Below, piece by piece: positions 36,556-46,031 of a stretch of 64,000 nucleotides of DNA. How positions within the stretch are numbered: position 1 is the stretch's first letter; each line of letters begins with the position of its first letter. Below the pieces are notes generated by a model, which saw only the letters and a program-made list of their open reading frames with translations, searched no databases and was not told the DNA's origin. The position numbers were made by a program, and so were the translations under genes. The stretch covers positions 62,001 through 126,000 of the forward strand of contig JAHBWD010000006.1 of NCBI GenBank assembly GCA_019637175.1. Reading direction: 5' to 3'. The DNA comes from Labilithrix sp. Its GTDB lineage: Bacteria; Myxococcota_A; Polyangia; Polyangiales; Polyangiaceae.

Positions 36556-37368
36556 ATGGCCGACTCGTCGCCCACGCAGCGCCAAGCGCCGATCACGTCG
36601 AGCGATCCGTCGCTGCCCGACGACGACGACGCCGATCCGACGCAGGTCGACGCGAGCGATCTCGAGGCCCTCAGGACCGCGCGCGCGAGGGAGCCGAGAG
36701 AAGCGAAGGCGACGCCGGCGCCGCCGAAGGCGGGGCCGAGCGCGTCGCGCACGTCTGTGCCGCCCTCGGAGCCGCGGTCGACGTCGCGCGCGAGCTTCAG
36801 CCAGCTCGACATGTCGGTGGAGCGGCCCGCGCGCGTGCAGATGATCGTCGCGCTCGTGCTCGGGCTCGTCCTCGTCGCGATCCCGCTCTACCTGTGGCGT
36901 CGCCCGCGCGCGGAGTCGATCGCCGCGGGCAGCGGCGAAGCCGGCGTCGATCCGGCGCGCGAGGTCGCGCCCGCGGCGCCGCCCGACGAGAAGCCGACGA
37001 TCGGCGAGCCGAAGAACCTCCAGTGTCAGGATCCCGGCCCGAAGAAGACGGCGCCGGAGCAGTGCGATCACCTCGTCGAGGTCGAGAAGGCGCTCGCGCA
37101 CGCGATCGAGGAGAGCGCCTCGTGCGTCCCGAAGGACGCCGGCGGCGGATCGATCGTGTACGTCGCCGACGTGAGCTTCAAGCGCAAGTCGATCGGGATC
37201 GGCACGCCCAAGGATGGGCGCACGATGAAGAACACGAAGGTCGTCGCCGCTTGCCAGACGGCCGTCAAGTCGAAGCTGCAGAGCTCGGTGCTCGACGGCA
37301 TCCAAACCCACGCCCACGCGCGCTACCGCATCGCGATCACGGCGACGTACCCCGGCGCGATCAAATAG
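36556..37368 (+). CDS. Single-span membrane protein of the kinase operon
   Basis: The protein has 270 residues. The N-terminal region of about 95 residues is acidic and Thr/Ser/Pro-rich (DDDDADPTQVDASDLE), a plausible phosphorylation or FHA-binding tail. One membrane segment (MIVALVLGLVLVAIPLYLW, about 96-114) follows. The extracytoplasmic part has paired cysteines (LQCQDPG, EQCDH, ASCVPK, ACQTA). It directly follows the kinase-FHA gene, so it may be its substrate; this is context only. No family recognised. Confidence 0.6.
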   Translation: MADSSPTQRQAPITSSDPSLPDDDDADPTQVDASDLEALRTARAREPREAKATPAPPKAGPSASRTSVPPSEPRSTSRASFSQLDMSVERPARVQMIVALVLGLVLVAIPLYLWRRPRAESIAAGSGEAGVDPAREVAPAAPPDEKPTIGEPKNLQCQDPGPKKTAPEQCDHLVEVEKALAHAIEESASCVPKDAGGGSIVYVADVSFKRKSIGIGTPKDGRTMKNTKVVAACQTAVKSKLQSSVLDGIQTHAHARYRIAITATYPGAIK

Positions 37369-37431
37369 CTCCGCGTTCGCCACCGCTTGGGCTGGCATCC
37401 GGGCCGGGGGCCTATTAGGTTCCGCCTCACG

Positions 37432-38931
37432 ATGCGTCGCCACCTGACTGTCCTCGATCCCGCTTCGCTCCCCGCCGGCGCGAAGCGGCCGATCGACGAC
37501 GAGGACGACCGCTTCCACGACCAGTGCGGGGTGTTCGCCGTCTACGGGCACAGCGAAGCGGCGAACATCGCCTACCTCGGCCTCCACGCGCTCCAGCACC
37601 GCGGGCAGGAGTCGGCGGGCATCGTGACGAGCGACGGCGAGGGCCTGTTCGCGCACCGCGCGATGGGCCTCGTGCAAGACGCCTTCAGCGCCGAGCAGCT
37701 CCAGAAGCTGCCCGGGCGCATCGCCATCGGCCACGTTCGCTACTCGACCGCCGGCGGCTCGCACATCCGCAACGCTCAGCCGTTCGCCGTCGACTACGCG
37801 CACGGATCGCTCGCGGTCTGTCACAACGGCAACCTCACCAACGCCGACGAGGTCAGGAGCGAGCTCGAGCTCCAGGGCTCGATCTTCTCTTCCACGTCCG
37901 ACACGGAGGTGTTCGTCCACCTCGTCGCGCGGAGCAAAGAGGTCAGCATCGAAGATCGCGTGCTCGACGCGCTCTCGAAGGTGCAGGGCGCCTACTCGCT
38001 GCTCTTCCTCACGACCGACACGGTCATCGCCGTCCGCGATCCGCGAGGCATCCGCCCGCTCTGCGTCGGCATCTTGCCCGGGCGCAAAGACGCGCACGTC
38101 ATCGCGAGCGAGCCGACGTCGTTCGATCTCATCGGCGCCGAGTACGTGCGCGACGTCGAGCCGGGGGAGATGCTGGTCATCGACGCGAGCGGGATGCGGA
38201 GCCTCAAGCTCCGCGATCTCCCGACGCCGCAGATGTGCATCTTCGAATACGTGTACTTTGCACGACCCGACTCGCGCCTCAACGGGCGGAGCGTCTACGA
38301 GGTCCGCAAGGAGCTCGGCCGGCGGCTCGCGCGCGAGGCGCCGATCGGGGCCGACGTCGTCATCCCGGTGCCCGACTCGGGGGTGCCCGCCGCGATCGGC
38401 TACGCGGGCGAGCGGCAGATCCCCTTCGAGATGGGGCTCATCCGCTCGCACTACGTCGGGCGAACGTTCATCGAGCCGCAGCAGTCGATCCGCCACTTCG
38501 GCGTGCGCCTGAAGCTCAACCCCGTCGAGCAGATCCTGCGGGGCAAGCGCGTCGTCGTGATCGACGACTCGATCGTCCGCGGAACGACCTCGCGCAAGAT
38601 CATCAAGATGGTGCGCGACGCGGGCGCGCGCGAGGTGCACCTTCGCATCTCGAGCCCGCCCACGCAGTGGCCTTGCTACTACGGCATCGACACGCCGACG
38701 CGCCGCGAGCTCATCGCGTCGAGCCACTCGGTCGAGGAGATCGCCCGCTACGTCACCGCCGACACGCTGGGCTACCTCACGCTCGAGGGCATGCTCGCGG
38801 CGGTGACCGAAACGGGCGAGAAGGTGGGCGACTGCGATCCCACCCACTTCTGCCACGCGTGCTTCAGCGGCCAGTACTCCGTCCAGTTCACGCCGTCGAC
38901 GAAGCGTCAGATGCGCCTGTCGGGCGTCTGA
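37432..38931 (+). CDS. purF: Amidophosphoribosyltransferase
   Basis: The protein has 499 residues. The glutamine-amidotransferase nucleophile is Cys32 in [12 protein letters not shown], after a propeptide of 31 residues that must be cleaved. The PRPP motif is [14 protein letters not shown]. Cysteines in [20 protein letters not shown] and CHACFSG match the [4Fe-4S] type of Bacillus subtilis. It makes phosphoribosylamine, the first step of purine synthesis. The ATG at 37432 follows TAGGTT by 10 nt. The stop is 3 bp from the convergent Hsp20 gene. Confidence 0.95.
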   Translation: MRRHLTVLDPASLPAGAKRPIDDEDDRFHDQCGVFAVYGHSEAANIAYLGLHALQHRGQESAGIVTSDGEGLFAHRAMGLVQDAFSAEQLQKLPGRIAIGHVRYSTAGGSHIRNAQPFAVDYAHGSLAVCHNGNLTNADEVRSELELQGSIFSSTSDTEVFVHLVARSKEVSIEDRVLDALSKVQGAYSLLFLTTDTVIAVRDPRGIRPLCVGILPGRKDAHVIASEPTSFDLIGAEYVRDVEPGEMLVIDASGMRSLKLRDLPTPQMCIFEYVYFARPDSRLNGRSVYEVRKELGRRLAREAPIGADVVIPVPDSGVPAAIGYAGERQIPFEMGLIRSHYVGRTFIEPQQSIRHFGVRLKLNPVEQILRGKRVVVIDDSIVRGTTSRKIIKMVRDAGAREVHLRISSPPTQWPCYYGIDTPTRRELIASSHSVEEIARYVTADTLGYLTLEGMLAAVTETGEKVGDCDPTHFCHACFSGQYSVQFTPSTKRQMRLSGV

Positions 38932-38934
38932 CCG

Positions 38935-39627
38935 TCACGCGGTGAACGGGCGCTCGCGATCGAAGCGAGGCTCGTACGAGGGCGAGCGACCTTCGCCGCG
39001 GTCGTTCATCTCGCGCGCCTCGAAGGAGTCGCGCGGCTGGCGGATCATGACCTTGCGTGTGCGCACCGGCTCGCGCTTGGGGATGCGCACCTCGATCATG
39101 CCGTGGTGGTGGGTCGCCTCGAAGCGCGCCGCGGCCTTGTCGCGAGAAAGCTCGAACGACGCTTCGCGGCTCCGCTCGTCGGAGATCACGAGCATGTCGC
39201 CCTCGACGCGGACGTCGACGTCCTCCTTCCGCACGCCGCGGAGATCGAGGCGGACGACGTAGGCGTCTTCGCGCTCGGAGAAGAGCTCGGGCTCGGCGGA
39301 GAAGAGCTCGCGCCCGAGCCGCGAGAGGCCCGTGAGCGCCGTCAGCTTGTCGAAGAGGCGCGTGAGGCGCCACCGGAGCGGGGGCCGCGAGCCGTCCGCG
39401 AACAAGCGCCGCGCGAGCCTCCGCCGCAGCGGCGCCGGCGAGAGGAACTCGTCGAAGAGGTTTCGGACCTCGCGCCGCAGCGCGCGCGGCGACAGGCCCG
39501 CGGAGAGGAGCCGATCGAGCTCGCGACGGAAGCCGGCGGGCGGCTCGAACTCTTCGAGGATCTCGTCGATGTCGCGTCGCAGCGATCGCATCGACGCGTT
39601 CGTCCTCCACCAGGTGAGATTGGTCAT
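38935..39627 (-). CDS. Hsp20-family protein with unusual Arg/Leu-rich N-terminal extension
   Basis: The protein has 230 residues from an ATG with AGGAAG upstream. The alpha-crystallin domain is at about 125-205 (LFSEREDAYVVRLDLRGVRK, DMLVISDERS, GMIEVRIPKRE). Residues 1-120 are longer than usual for Hsp20 and consist of Arg/Leu/Phe-rich helices with loose repeats (LSPRALRREVRNLFDEF, LSPAPLRRRLARRLF). A holdase chaperone role is expected for the domain; the extension may set oligomerisation or bind an acidic partner. Confidence 0.75.
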   Translation of the reverse strand: MTNLTWWRTNASMRSLRRDIDEILEEFEPPAGFRRELDRLLSAGLSPRALRREVRNLFDEFLSPAPLRRRLARRLFADGSRPPLRWRLTRLFDKLTALTGLSRLGRELFSAEPELFSEREDAYVVRLDLRGVRKEDVDVRVEGDMLVISDERSREASFELSRDKAAARFEATHHHGMIEVRIPKREPVRTRKVMIRQPRDSFEAREMNDRGEGRSPSYEPRFDRERPFTA

Positions 39628-39845
39628 GAGCGTCTTCCTTTCGAACGGGGCGCGTGGGCGAGCAACGAGCGTGCCCGCGCGTGGACGCGCTCGTGAGGCG
39701 ATCTCCGCGCGAAGAGCGGCGCACCTCGCCTCGCTCGACGCCTCGGCGCGGGGCAAATCGACACGCGCTCGAGCTTTCGAAACGTTGCCCACGAGTCACA
39801 CGACCGAAGGGGCGCGGTCACTTGTATCGTGCACGCTCTCGATCC

Positions 39846-41075
39846 GTGGACCTCACGAACGTCGTCGCCGACGTCGTCGCCGTGCTCCTCGGCGCCCATG
39901 TCGTGCTGATGGGCTGCTTTCACGTCCTCTTCCGCCGCCGCCGGGGAGGCTCGGCCCTCTGCCACGGGGAGATCCTGAAGCGCGGTGCGCCGCGCGCGCC
40001 GGCGCCTCCGGGCCTCGTGAGCATCCTGAAGCCTCTCGCGGGGCGGGACGACGATCTCGACGACAACCTCGAGTCGTTCGCTCACCTGCGACAAGTTCGC
40101 TACGAGATCCTCTTCGGCGTGGCCTCGCCGAGCGACCCCGCGCTGCCCGCAGCGCGAGCGTTCGTCGCCCGCCATCCCGAGATCGACGCGCGGATCGTCT
40201 TCACCGATCCGAACGCGGCCACGAACCCGAAGATCGCGCAGCTCATCGGCCTGGCCGAGGCGGCGCGCGGCGACGTCTTCGTGACGAGCGACTCGAACGT
40301 GCGCGTCGGCCCCGACTACCTCGACCGCGTCGTGGCGCCGCTGGGCGATCCTTCCTGCGGCCTCGTGACGAGCGTCTTCGCCGGGACGGGCGAGCGGACG
40401 CTCGGCGCGGGCCTCGAGAACCTCCAGCTCAGCGCGATCATCATGCCGTGCGTCGTGCTCAGCACGTTCTTCGTCCCGATCACGATCGGCAAGTCGATGG
40501 CGATGCGGCGGGTCGATCTCGACCGCCTCGGAGGCTTCGCGCCGTTCGGCGACGTGCTCGCGGAGGACGCCGTCATCGGGCGGCGCGTGGCCGATGACGG
40601 CATGCGCATCGCGACCTCGTTCTACGTGATCGAGAACCGCAACGTGGCGGGCTCGCTGGCGAAGACGTTCGATCGCCACGCGCGATGGGCCAAGATGCGG
40701 CGCGCGATCGTGCCGGGGTTCTTCGCCCTCGAGCCGCTCTTCGCGCCCGTCAACGCCGCGCTGCTCGGCGTCGTGCTCGCGCCCTCGCGGATCACGATCG
40801 CCCTCCTCGGGCTCTCGGTGATCGTCCAGACGCTCACCTCGCTCGCCGCCGCGTGGACCATCCGCGGAGCGCCGCTGCCCTGGCGCTACGCGCCGCTCGA
40901 GCTCGTGCGCACGTTCGTGATGCTCGGCTGCTGGGCGAGCGGGTGGGTGAGCCGCACGATCGTCTGGCGCGGGCACGCGTTCACCATCGGCAAGCTCTCG
41001 ACGATCACGCCGATGCCCCCCGTCGGGGATCACGAAGCGCGTCAGGATGCGGTCGACCTCGAATCGGCGGCGTGA
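39846..41075 (+). CDS. GT21-like membrane glycosyltransferase (ceramide glucosyltransferase / HpnI type)
   Basis: The protein has 409 residues from GTG. An N-terminal membrane segment precedes a GT-A domain (LVSILKPLAGRDDDLDDNL, FVTSDSNVRVGPDYL) with EDAVIGRRV and the (Q/R)xxRW-type motif as RHARWAKMRR. Two or three C-terminal membrane segments follow. The family includes ceramide glucosyltransferase and HpnI, which glycosylates hopanoids. Acceptor unknown. A TATCGT box lies 15 nt upstream. It is a single gene, divergent from hsp20. Confidence 0.75.
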   Translation: MDLTNVVADVVAVLLGAHVVLMGCFHVLFRRRRGGSALCHGEILKRGAPRAPAPPGLVSILKPLAGRDDDLDDNLESFAHLRQVRYEILFGVASPSDPALPAARAFVARHPEIDARIVFTDPNAATNPKIAQLIGLAEAARGDVFVTSDSNVRVGPDYLDRVVAPLGDPSCGLVTSVFAGTGERTLGAGLENLQLSAIIMPCVVLSTFFVPITIGKSMAMRRVDLDRLGGFAPFGDVLAEDAVIGRRVADDGMRIATSFYVIENRNVAGSLAKTFDRHARWAKMRRAIVPGFFALEPLFAPVNAALLGVVLAPSRITIALLGLSVIVQTLTSLAAAWTIRGAPLPWRYAPLELVRTFVMLGCWASGWVSRTIVWRGHAFTIGKLSTITPMPPVGDHEARQDAVDLESAA

Positions 41076-41145
41076 GGCGATCGTCGATCCTGCGATCCGG
41101 ACGCGGGCGAGAAAAGGGCGGGCGCGCCGTGTAGCATGGCAGCCG

Positions 41146-41439
41146 ATGGACCAAGAACGCCTGGCCGCGCTCGAAGCGCTCGCCGCCCGTCGCTGGCGCC
41201 TCGCGCTGACGCTCACGTGCGTGATGCTCGCGACGTACTTCGGGTTCGTGCTGCTCGTCGCGTTCGACAAGCCGCTGCTCGGCACCGTGCTCGCGCCAGG
41301 GCTCTCGCTCGGCATCCTCCTCGGCGCGTCGGTCATCGGCGTGGCCTGGATCGTCACCGGCGTCTACGTTCGCTGGGCCAACCGCGTCTACGACGCCGAG
41401 CTCACGCGCCTCCGCGCGAAGAAGGCCGAGGCCGAATGA
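41146..41439 (+). CDS. DUF485 membrane protein (YjcH-like)
   Basis: The protein has 97 residues with two membrane segments ([38 protein letters not shown]), the DUF485 layout. Such genes precede acetate/cation symporters, and here the stop overlaps the ATG of the symporter gene (ATGA). It is probably an accessory protein of the transporter. TAGCAT lies 8 nt before its ATG. Confidence 0.85.
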   Translation: MDQERLAALEALAARRWRLALTLTCVMLATYFGFVLLVAFDKPLLGTVLAPGLSLGILLGASVIGVAWIVTGVYVRWANRVYDAELTRLRAKKAEAE

Positions 41440-43043
41440 ACCCGACGCCGCCCACCACCACGCTGGGAACGCCGAGCACGACGGCGATCGCGTTCTTCTT
41501 CGTCTTCATCGTCGCGACCTTGGGCATCACGGGCTGGGCCGCGCGACGTACGAAGACGACGAGCGAGTTCTTCACCGCGGCGTCGAAGGTCACCGGCTTC
41601 CAGAACGGGCTCGCCCTCGCCGGCGACTTCATGAGCGCCGCGAGCTTCCTCGGCATCGCCGGCCTCGTGACGCTCTCGGGCTTCGACGGCCTCATCTACT
41701 CCGTCGGCTGGCTCGTCGGCTGGCCGATCGTGACGTTCCTCATCGCCGAGCCGCTGCGCAACCTCGGCAAGTACACCTTCGCCGACGTCGTCGCCTACCG
41801 CATGCGCCAGACGCCGGTGCGCATCGCGTCGGCGATCTCCGGGCTCACCGTGGTCGCGTTCTACCTCATCGCGCAGATGGTCGGCGCGGGGAGCCTCGTG
41901 AAGCTGCTGTTCGGGCTGCCCTACGAGGGCGCGGTCGTCGCCGTCGGCATCGTGATGCTCGCGTACGTGCTCTTCGGAGGGATGATCGCGACGACGTGGG
42001 TGCAGATCGTCAAGGCGGTGCTCCTCCTCGGCGGCGCGAGCGCCCTCGCGCTCATCGTGCTCTCGCGCTTCGGCTTCAGCCCGCTGCGCCTCTTCGACGA
42101 GGCCGCGCGCATGTACGGCCCCGAGGTCCTCGGCGGCAAGATCGTCGCCCCCGCGCCGGGCAAGGCGAACATCATGCCCCTCGACTCGATCTCGCTCGGC
42201 CTCGCGCTCATGTTCGGCACGGCCGGTCTCCCGCACATCCTGATGCGCTTCTATACGGTGCCCGACGCGCGCGCCGCGCGCGCCTCGGTGCTCTACGCGA
42301 CGGGCTTCATCGGGCTCTTCTACTTGATCACCTTCGTGCTCGGCTTCGGCGCCGCCGTCATCGTCGGCCGCGACGCGGTGAAGGCGGTCGACAAGGGCGG
42401 CAACATGGCGGCGCCGCTCCTCGCCGAAGCGGTCGGGGGCACGGCGTTCCTCGGCTTCATCTCCGCGGTCGCGTTCGCCACGATCCTCGCCGTCGTGGCG
42501 GGGCTCACGCTCTCCGGCGCCGCGTCGCTCTCGCACGATCTCTGGGTCCACGTGATCCGCCGCGGCAAGGCCGACGAGAAGGAGCAGCTCCGCATCGCGC
42601 GCATCGCCACCGTGGTGCTCGCGCTCGTGGCCATCGGCCTCGGCATCGTCTTCAAAGGACAGAACGTCGCCTTCATGGTCGGGCTCGCGTTCGCGATCGC
42701 CGCGAGCGCGAACTTCCCTGCGCTGCTCCTCTCGATGATCTGGCGGCGCTTCACGACGATGGGCGCGGTCGCGAGCATGATCACGGGCACGCTCAGCGCG
42801 ATCTTCCTCATCGCGCTCTCTCCGACGATCCAGATCGACCTGCTCCATCGCGAGAGCGCGCCGTTCCCGCTGAAGAACCCCGGGATCGTGACGATGGCGC
42901 TCTCCTTCGCCGCGGGGATCGTCGTCTCGCTCATGCGGCCGGAGGCCGACGCCGAGAAGAAGTTCGCCGAGGTGCAGCGGCGCACCCACCTCGGCGCTCG
43001 CGGTGACGACGACGCGCAAGAAGAGGTCGCCAAGGCGGCATGA
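41436..43043 (+). CDS. actP: Cation/acetate symporter (solute:sodium symporter family)
   Basis: The protein has 535 residues with about 13 membrane segments. The SSS-family features [21 protein letters not shown], the long [15 protein letters not shown] region and a [17 protein letters not shown] loop match ActP. It imports acetate and related short monocarboxylates with sodium or protons. It is coupled to the DUF485 gene. No acetyl-CoA synthetase gene is in the window. Confidence 0.9.
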   Translation: MNPTPPTTTLGTPSTTAIAFFFVFIVATLGITGWAARRTKTTSEFFTAASKVTGFQNGLALAGDFMSAASFLGIAGLVTLSGFDGLIYSVGWLVGWPIVTFLIAEPLRNLGKYTFADVVAYRMRQTPVRIASAISGLTVVAFYLIAQMVGAGSLVKLLFGLPYEGAVVAVGIVMLAYVLFGGMIATTWVQIVKAVLLLGGASALALIVLSRFGFSPLRLFDEAARMYGPEVLGGKIVAPAPGKANIMPLDSISLGLALMFGTAGLPHILMRFYTVPDARAARASVLYATGFIGLFYLITFVLGFGAAVIVGRDAVKAVDKGGNMAAPLLAEAVGGTAFLGFISAVAFATILAVVAGLTLSGAASLSHDLWVHVIRRGKADEKEQLRIARIATVVLALVAIGLGIVFKGQNVAFMVGLAFAIAASANFPALLLSMIWRRFTTMGAVASMITGTLSAIFLIALSPTIQIDLLHRESAPFPLKNPGIVTMALSFAAGIVVSLMRPEADAEKKFAEVQRRTHLGARGDDDAQEEVAKAA

Positions 43044-43053
43044 ATGCGCTCCC

Positions 43054-43317
43054 ATGGATCGCATGATTCCGGTGCGCGTGACGGTCGCGGTGGGGCGCAA
43101 GACGATGGCGCTCGAAGACGTTCAGAACCAGAAGGTGGTGAGCGCGCTCCGGCAGGCGGCGCGCGACGTCGGCGCGCGCCTCGCGACGGCGACGTGCCCC
43201 ACGCACGGGAAGGGGCCGACGAACGTGAGGCTCCACTTCGACGCCTCGGGCGCCGGCGACCTCAAGTACGAGTCGTGCTGCGAGAAGCTCGGCGAAGCGA
43301 TCTCGAAGCTGGTCTAG
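43054..43317 (+). CDS. Small conserved-looking protein with His/Cys motif
   Basis: The protein has 87 residues (ATG 43054; ATG 43063 also possible). It shows a beta-alpha pattern with TATCPTHGKGPTNVRL and LKYESCCEKLGEAI, where the spaced cysteines and histidine could bind metal. No signal peptide. It follows actP by 10 bp and is probably co-transcribed. No family recognised. Confidence 0.5.
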   Translation: MDRMIPVRVTVAVGRKTMALEDVQNQKVVSALRQAARDVGARLATATCPTHGKGPTNVRLHFDASGAGDLKYESCCEKLGEAISKLV

Positions 43318-43321
43318 CGGC

Positions 43322-44077
43322 TCACTCCCAGTAGACGCGGAGCTCGCGGACGAGGCCGCTGTCGCCACGCTCGAACGCGAGCAGCACCGGCACGGCGTCT
43401 TTGTTTCCGTGGCGCAGCATCGCTTCGACGCAGCAGGTGCGTCCGTCGTCGGCCGTGCCGCCGATCTGCAGCTCGATCGCGCCGAGGCCGGCGGCGAACG
43501 TGTGCATGGTGCCGTCGGTCTTGGCGTGGACGCGCCCGCCGGGATCGACGATGCGCGAGCCCTCTTCGAAGCCCGCGAGCGCGTCGTCGATCGCGCCCGT
43601 GCGGAGGCCGTCGACGATCGAGAGCACGAGCTGCGCGAGCGTCGCCTGCGGGCCCGACGAGACGAGCTGCGTGCGCGGCCTTCGGCCCACCGAGGCGCCT
43701 TCGGGCACGTAATAGACGCGGAGCTCGATCTCGCGCAAGCGGCGCCGCTCGGCGACGACGGCGACGGGCAGCGTGCGGGCTTCGCCGTTGATCGTCATCG
43801 CGAGGCGACCTTCGGCCGCGTCGCGGTCGACGCCGGTGGTGGAGCAGACGTGCTGATACGAAGCTCCGCCGTCGGCGAAGAACCCGGCGACGCGCGCGAG
43901 GAGAGGATCGATCGACGCGAGGCTCGAAGCGCGACCGTAGAGCGGATCGTCGATCGTCGCGCGGTTGCCGAGCCGGCGCGAGAGCGCCTCGAGCGATCCA
44001 GAGACGAGCGCGGGGAAGTAGACGTCCGCCAGTCGTCCCTTGAGAGCGCTCGGCGGTGACCGGGCGTCGTCGTTCAT
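43322..44077 (-). CDS. Putative NTF2-like (SnoaL-type) double-domain protein
   Basis: The protein has 251 residues without a signal or membrane segment. Two halves look alike: an opening helix plus DP (LGNRATIDDPLYGRASSLAS; DALAGFEEGSRIVDPGGRVH), then beta strands ending in LREIELRVYYVPEG and VRELRVYWE. This suggests a tandem cone-shaped NTF2-like fold. No catalytic residues are obvious. TATCCT lies 6 nt before the ATG. Convergent with the upstream small gene and divergent from the HMG-CoA lyase gene. Confidence 0.6.
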   Translation of the reverse strand: MNDDARSPPSALKGRLADVYFPALVSGSLEALSRRLGNRATIDDPLYGRASSLASIDPLLARVAGFFADGGASYQHVCSTTGVDRDAAEGRLAMTINGEARTLPVAVVAERRRLREIELRVYYVPEGASVGRRPRTQLVSSGPQATLAQLVLSIVDGLRTGAIDDALAGFEEGSRIVDPGGRVHAKTDGTMHTFAAGLGAIELQIGGTADDGRTCCVEAMLRHGNKDAVPVLLAFERGDSGLVRELRVYWE

Positions 44078-44083
44078 GGGCCG

Positions 44084-44089
44084 AGGATA
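44084..44089 (-). promoter_or_regulatory. TATCCT -10-like box 6 nt from start codon
   Basis: On the minus strand TATCCT is followed by CGGCCC and then the ATG of the NTF2-like gene. It overlaps an extended GTATAT stretch. It predicts a leaderless transcript. Confidence 0.5.
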
Positions 44090-44181
44090 TACGAAAAATC
44101 GGCCTTCGCCGCCGGGCCTTCCGAGGTAGAGAGAGGGGAGGGGCCCGGCGGTCTGCGCGCTGGGCGTCGGGAAGGCGAACC

Positions 44182-45123
44182 ATGGGCTCGGACCTTTTTG
44201 CGGCTGTCCCCGATCGGGTGAGCGTCTACGAGGTCTCCCCGCGCGACGGCCTCCAGAACGAGAGCGCGACGGTGCCGCTCTCGGGCAAGCTCCGCCTCGT
44301 CGACGCGCTCGTCGCGGCCGGGCTCGAGCGGATCGAGATCACGAGCTTCGTTTCTCCGAAGTGGATTCCGCAACTTGCCGACGCCGACGATCTCGCCGAG
44401 GCCGTGATGGCCCACCGAGCGTCTCACCGACCGAGCGTAAGGTTCAGCGCCCTGTGCCCCAACGCGCGCGGCCTCGAGCGGGCGAAGAAGGCGGGCATCG
44501 AAGAGATCGCCGTCTTCTTGAGCGCGAGCGAGACGCACAACAAGAAGAACGTGAACAAGTCGATCGACGCGACCCTCGCCGCGTTCGAGGAGACGATCGC
44601 GCCCGCGCGCGAGGCCGGCATGCGCGTTCGCGGCTACGTCTCGACCGTGTGGGGCTGCCCCTACGAGGGCGACGTCGCGCCCGAGCGCTCGATCGCGATC
44701 GCGAAGAAGCTCTACGCCATGGGCTGCTACCAGATCTCCCTCGGCGACACGATCGGCGCGGGCACGCCCCGGCTCACGCGCGACATCGTCGGCCGCGCGC
44801 TCGGCGAGCTGCCGGTCGACGCGCTCGCGATGCACATGCACGACACGCGCGGCACCGCCCTCGCGAACATCGTGGTCGGGCTCGAGCTCGGCGTTCGTCA
44901 CTTCGACGCTTCGGTCGGGGGCCTCGGCGGGTGTCCGTACGCGCCGGGCGCCGCGGGCAACGTCGCGACCGAAGATCTCGCGTACATGCTCCAGGGCATG
45001 GGGGTCGAGACGGGCATCGATCTCGAGCGTCTCGTCGAAGCGGCCCGCGCGGCCGAGAGCATCGTCGGGCGGCCTCTGCCGGGGAAGGTCCACAAGGCGG
45101 GGATTCGAAGCCTCCGCGCGTGA
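44182..45123 (+). CDS. Hydroxymethylglutaryl-CoA lyase
   Basis: The protein has 313 residues. The HMGL-type TIM barrel starts with VSVYEVSPRDGLQNESA. Metal and catalytic residues include HMHDTRG and the signature GGLGGCPYAPGAAGNVATED with its mobile catalytic Cys. ETHNKKNVNKS is also conserved. It splits HMG-CoA into acetyl-CoA and acetoacetate in leucine degradation, a pathway that in myxobacteria also feeds isoprenoid and lipid synthesis. It is a single gene. Confidence 0.92.
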   Translation: MGSDLFAAVPDRVSVYEVSPRDGLQNESATVPLSGKLRLVDALVAAGLERIEITSFVSPKWIPQLADADDLAEAVMAHRASHRPSVRFSALCPNARGLERAKKAGIEEIAVFLSASETHNKKNVNKSIDATLAAFEETIAPAREAGMRVRGYVSTVWGCPYEGDVAPERSIAIAKKLYAMGCYQISLGDTIGAGTPRLTRDIVGRALGELPVDALAMHMHDTRGTALANIVVGLELGVRHFDASVGGLGGCPYAPGAAGNVATEDLAYMLQGMGVETGIDLERLVEAARAAESIVGRPLPGKVHKAGIRSLRA

Positions 45124-45350
45124 GGCGCGCGTAAGCGCAGTAAACGCTGCCAACCGGACGGATTGCAGGCTTGGGTGGTGTCCTTTCGGAAGTGCAATGC
45201 GGAATGCGGCCCGCGCAGGACGTTTCAGGGAGTTAGCTGATGGCACGGAACTCGCACTTTGGCGGGCGGCACCGCGTTGAGGCTCCTCCCCCCCCGAGCC
45301 CGGACGCGGTGCCGCTTACTTTTGTCCGCGGGCGTGCGAGGCTGCGCGCG

Positions 45351-46001
45351 ATGAGGCTCTGGCCGCTCGTCGGTTCCTGTTTCTTCGCGCTCGTGGCCTG
45401 CAATCGCACGCCGCCCGAGCCCGCGCCGGCGTCCACGACGAGCACGCCGATCGCCGCCGAGAAGGCGGGGCCGGCGCCCAGCGCGGCGGAGGGGGTGACC
45501 GCCCCCGGTCGTGCAGACTTGAACGGTCGATGCATCGCCCCGCTGCCGGCCGCCCCCCCGTTCATCCCCGCCGCAGCGTCGGCGCCGGCCTGCCCGCCCG
45601 ATCCCGAGCCGGCGACCAAGATGCCCTCGGCCCAGGTGGCGTTCCCGGACGCGCCGGGCAAGCCCAAGGTCGACGTCGAGATCGCCGCCAACGAGCACGA
45701 CATCCAGCGCGGCCTCATGTACCGCACGCAGATGGGCGAAGAGCGGGGGATGCTCTTCCGCCTGAGCGAGCGCCGAGAGCACACGTTTTGGATGCATAAT
45801 ACATGTATTCCCCTCGACATGCTCTTCGTCGACGACGACGGGGTGATCGTCGGCATCGTCGAGGCCGCGACGCCGCTCACCGACGCGACGCGCACCGTCG
45901 GCTGTCCCTCGTCGTACGTGCTCGAGGTCAACGCGGGCTGGTCACGCCGCCACGGCGTGCGTCCGGGCCAGAAGATGGGCCTTCCGCCGGCGGCGCGCTG
46001 A
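45351..46001 (+). CDS. DUF192 lipoprotein
   Basis: The protein has 216 residues from ATG 45351, where the lipoprotein signal LVGSCFFALVAC begins. A longer in-frame start at 45240 has a better ribosome site (GGGAG) but would place 37 residues before the signal. After a Pro/Ala linker, the DUF192 domain (about 95-210) shows DIQRGLMYRTQMGEERGMLF, TFWMHNTCIPLDMLFVD and YVLEVNAGWS. Role unknown; the family is widespread in the envelope of bacteria. Confidence 0.8.
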   Translation: MRLWPLVGSCFFALVACNRTPPEPAPASTTSTPIAAEKAGPAPSAAEGVTAPGRADLNGRCIAPLPAAPPFIPAAASAPACPPDPEPATKMPSAQVAFPDAPGKPKVDVEIAANEHDIQRGLMYRTQMGEERGMLFRLSERREHTFWMHNTCIPLDMLFVDDDGVIVGIVEAATPLTDATRTVGCPSSYVLEVNAGWSRRHGVRPGQKMGLPPAAR

Positions 46002-46018
46002 TCCCTCGCGCGCTGTGG

Positions 46019-46024
46019 TAGAAA
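46019..46024 (+). promoter_or_regulatory. TAGAAA -10-like box 7 nt from start codon
   Basis: TAGAAA, spacer CGCCCTG, then ATG at 46032. Same geometry as other near-leaderless starts in the window. Confidence 0.4.
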
Positions 46025-46031
46025 CGCCCTG

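Noticed and set aside
34606..38856. Very long minus-strand open frame of over 1400 codons
   Set aside because: It lies opposite the kinase-FHA, membrane protein and purF genes. Its translation is Arg/Ala/Asp/Leu-rich, typical of the antisense of high-GC genes, and has no motifs.
45240..45350. N-terminal extension of the DUF192 lipoprotein from ATG 45240
   Set aside because: It has a GGGAG ribosome-like site, but would place 37 non-hydrophobic residues before a clear lipoprotein signal that starts at 45351.
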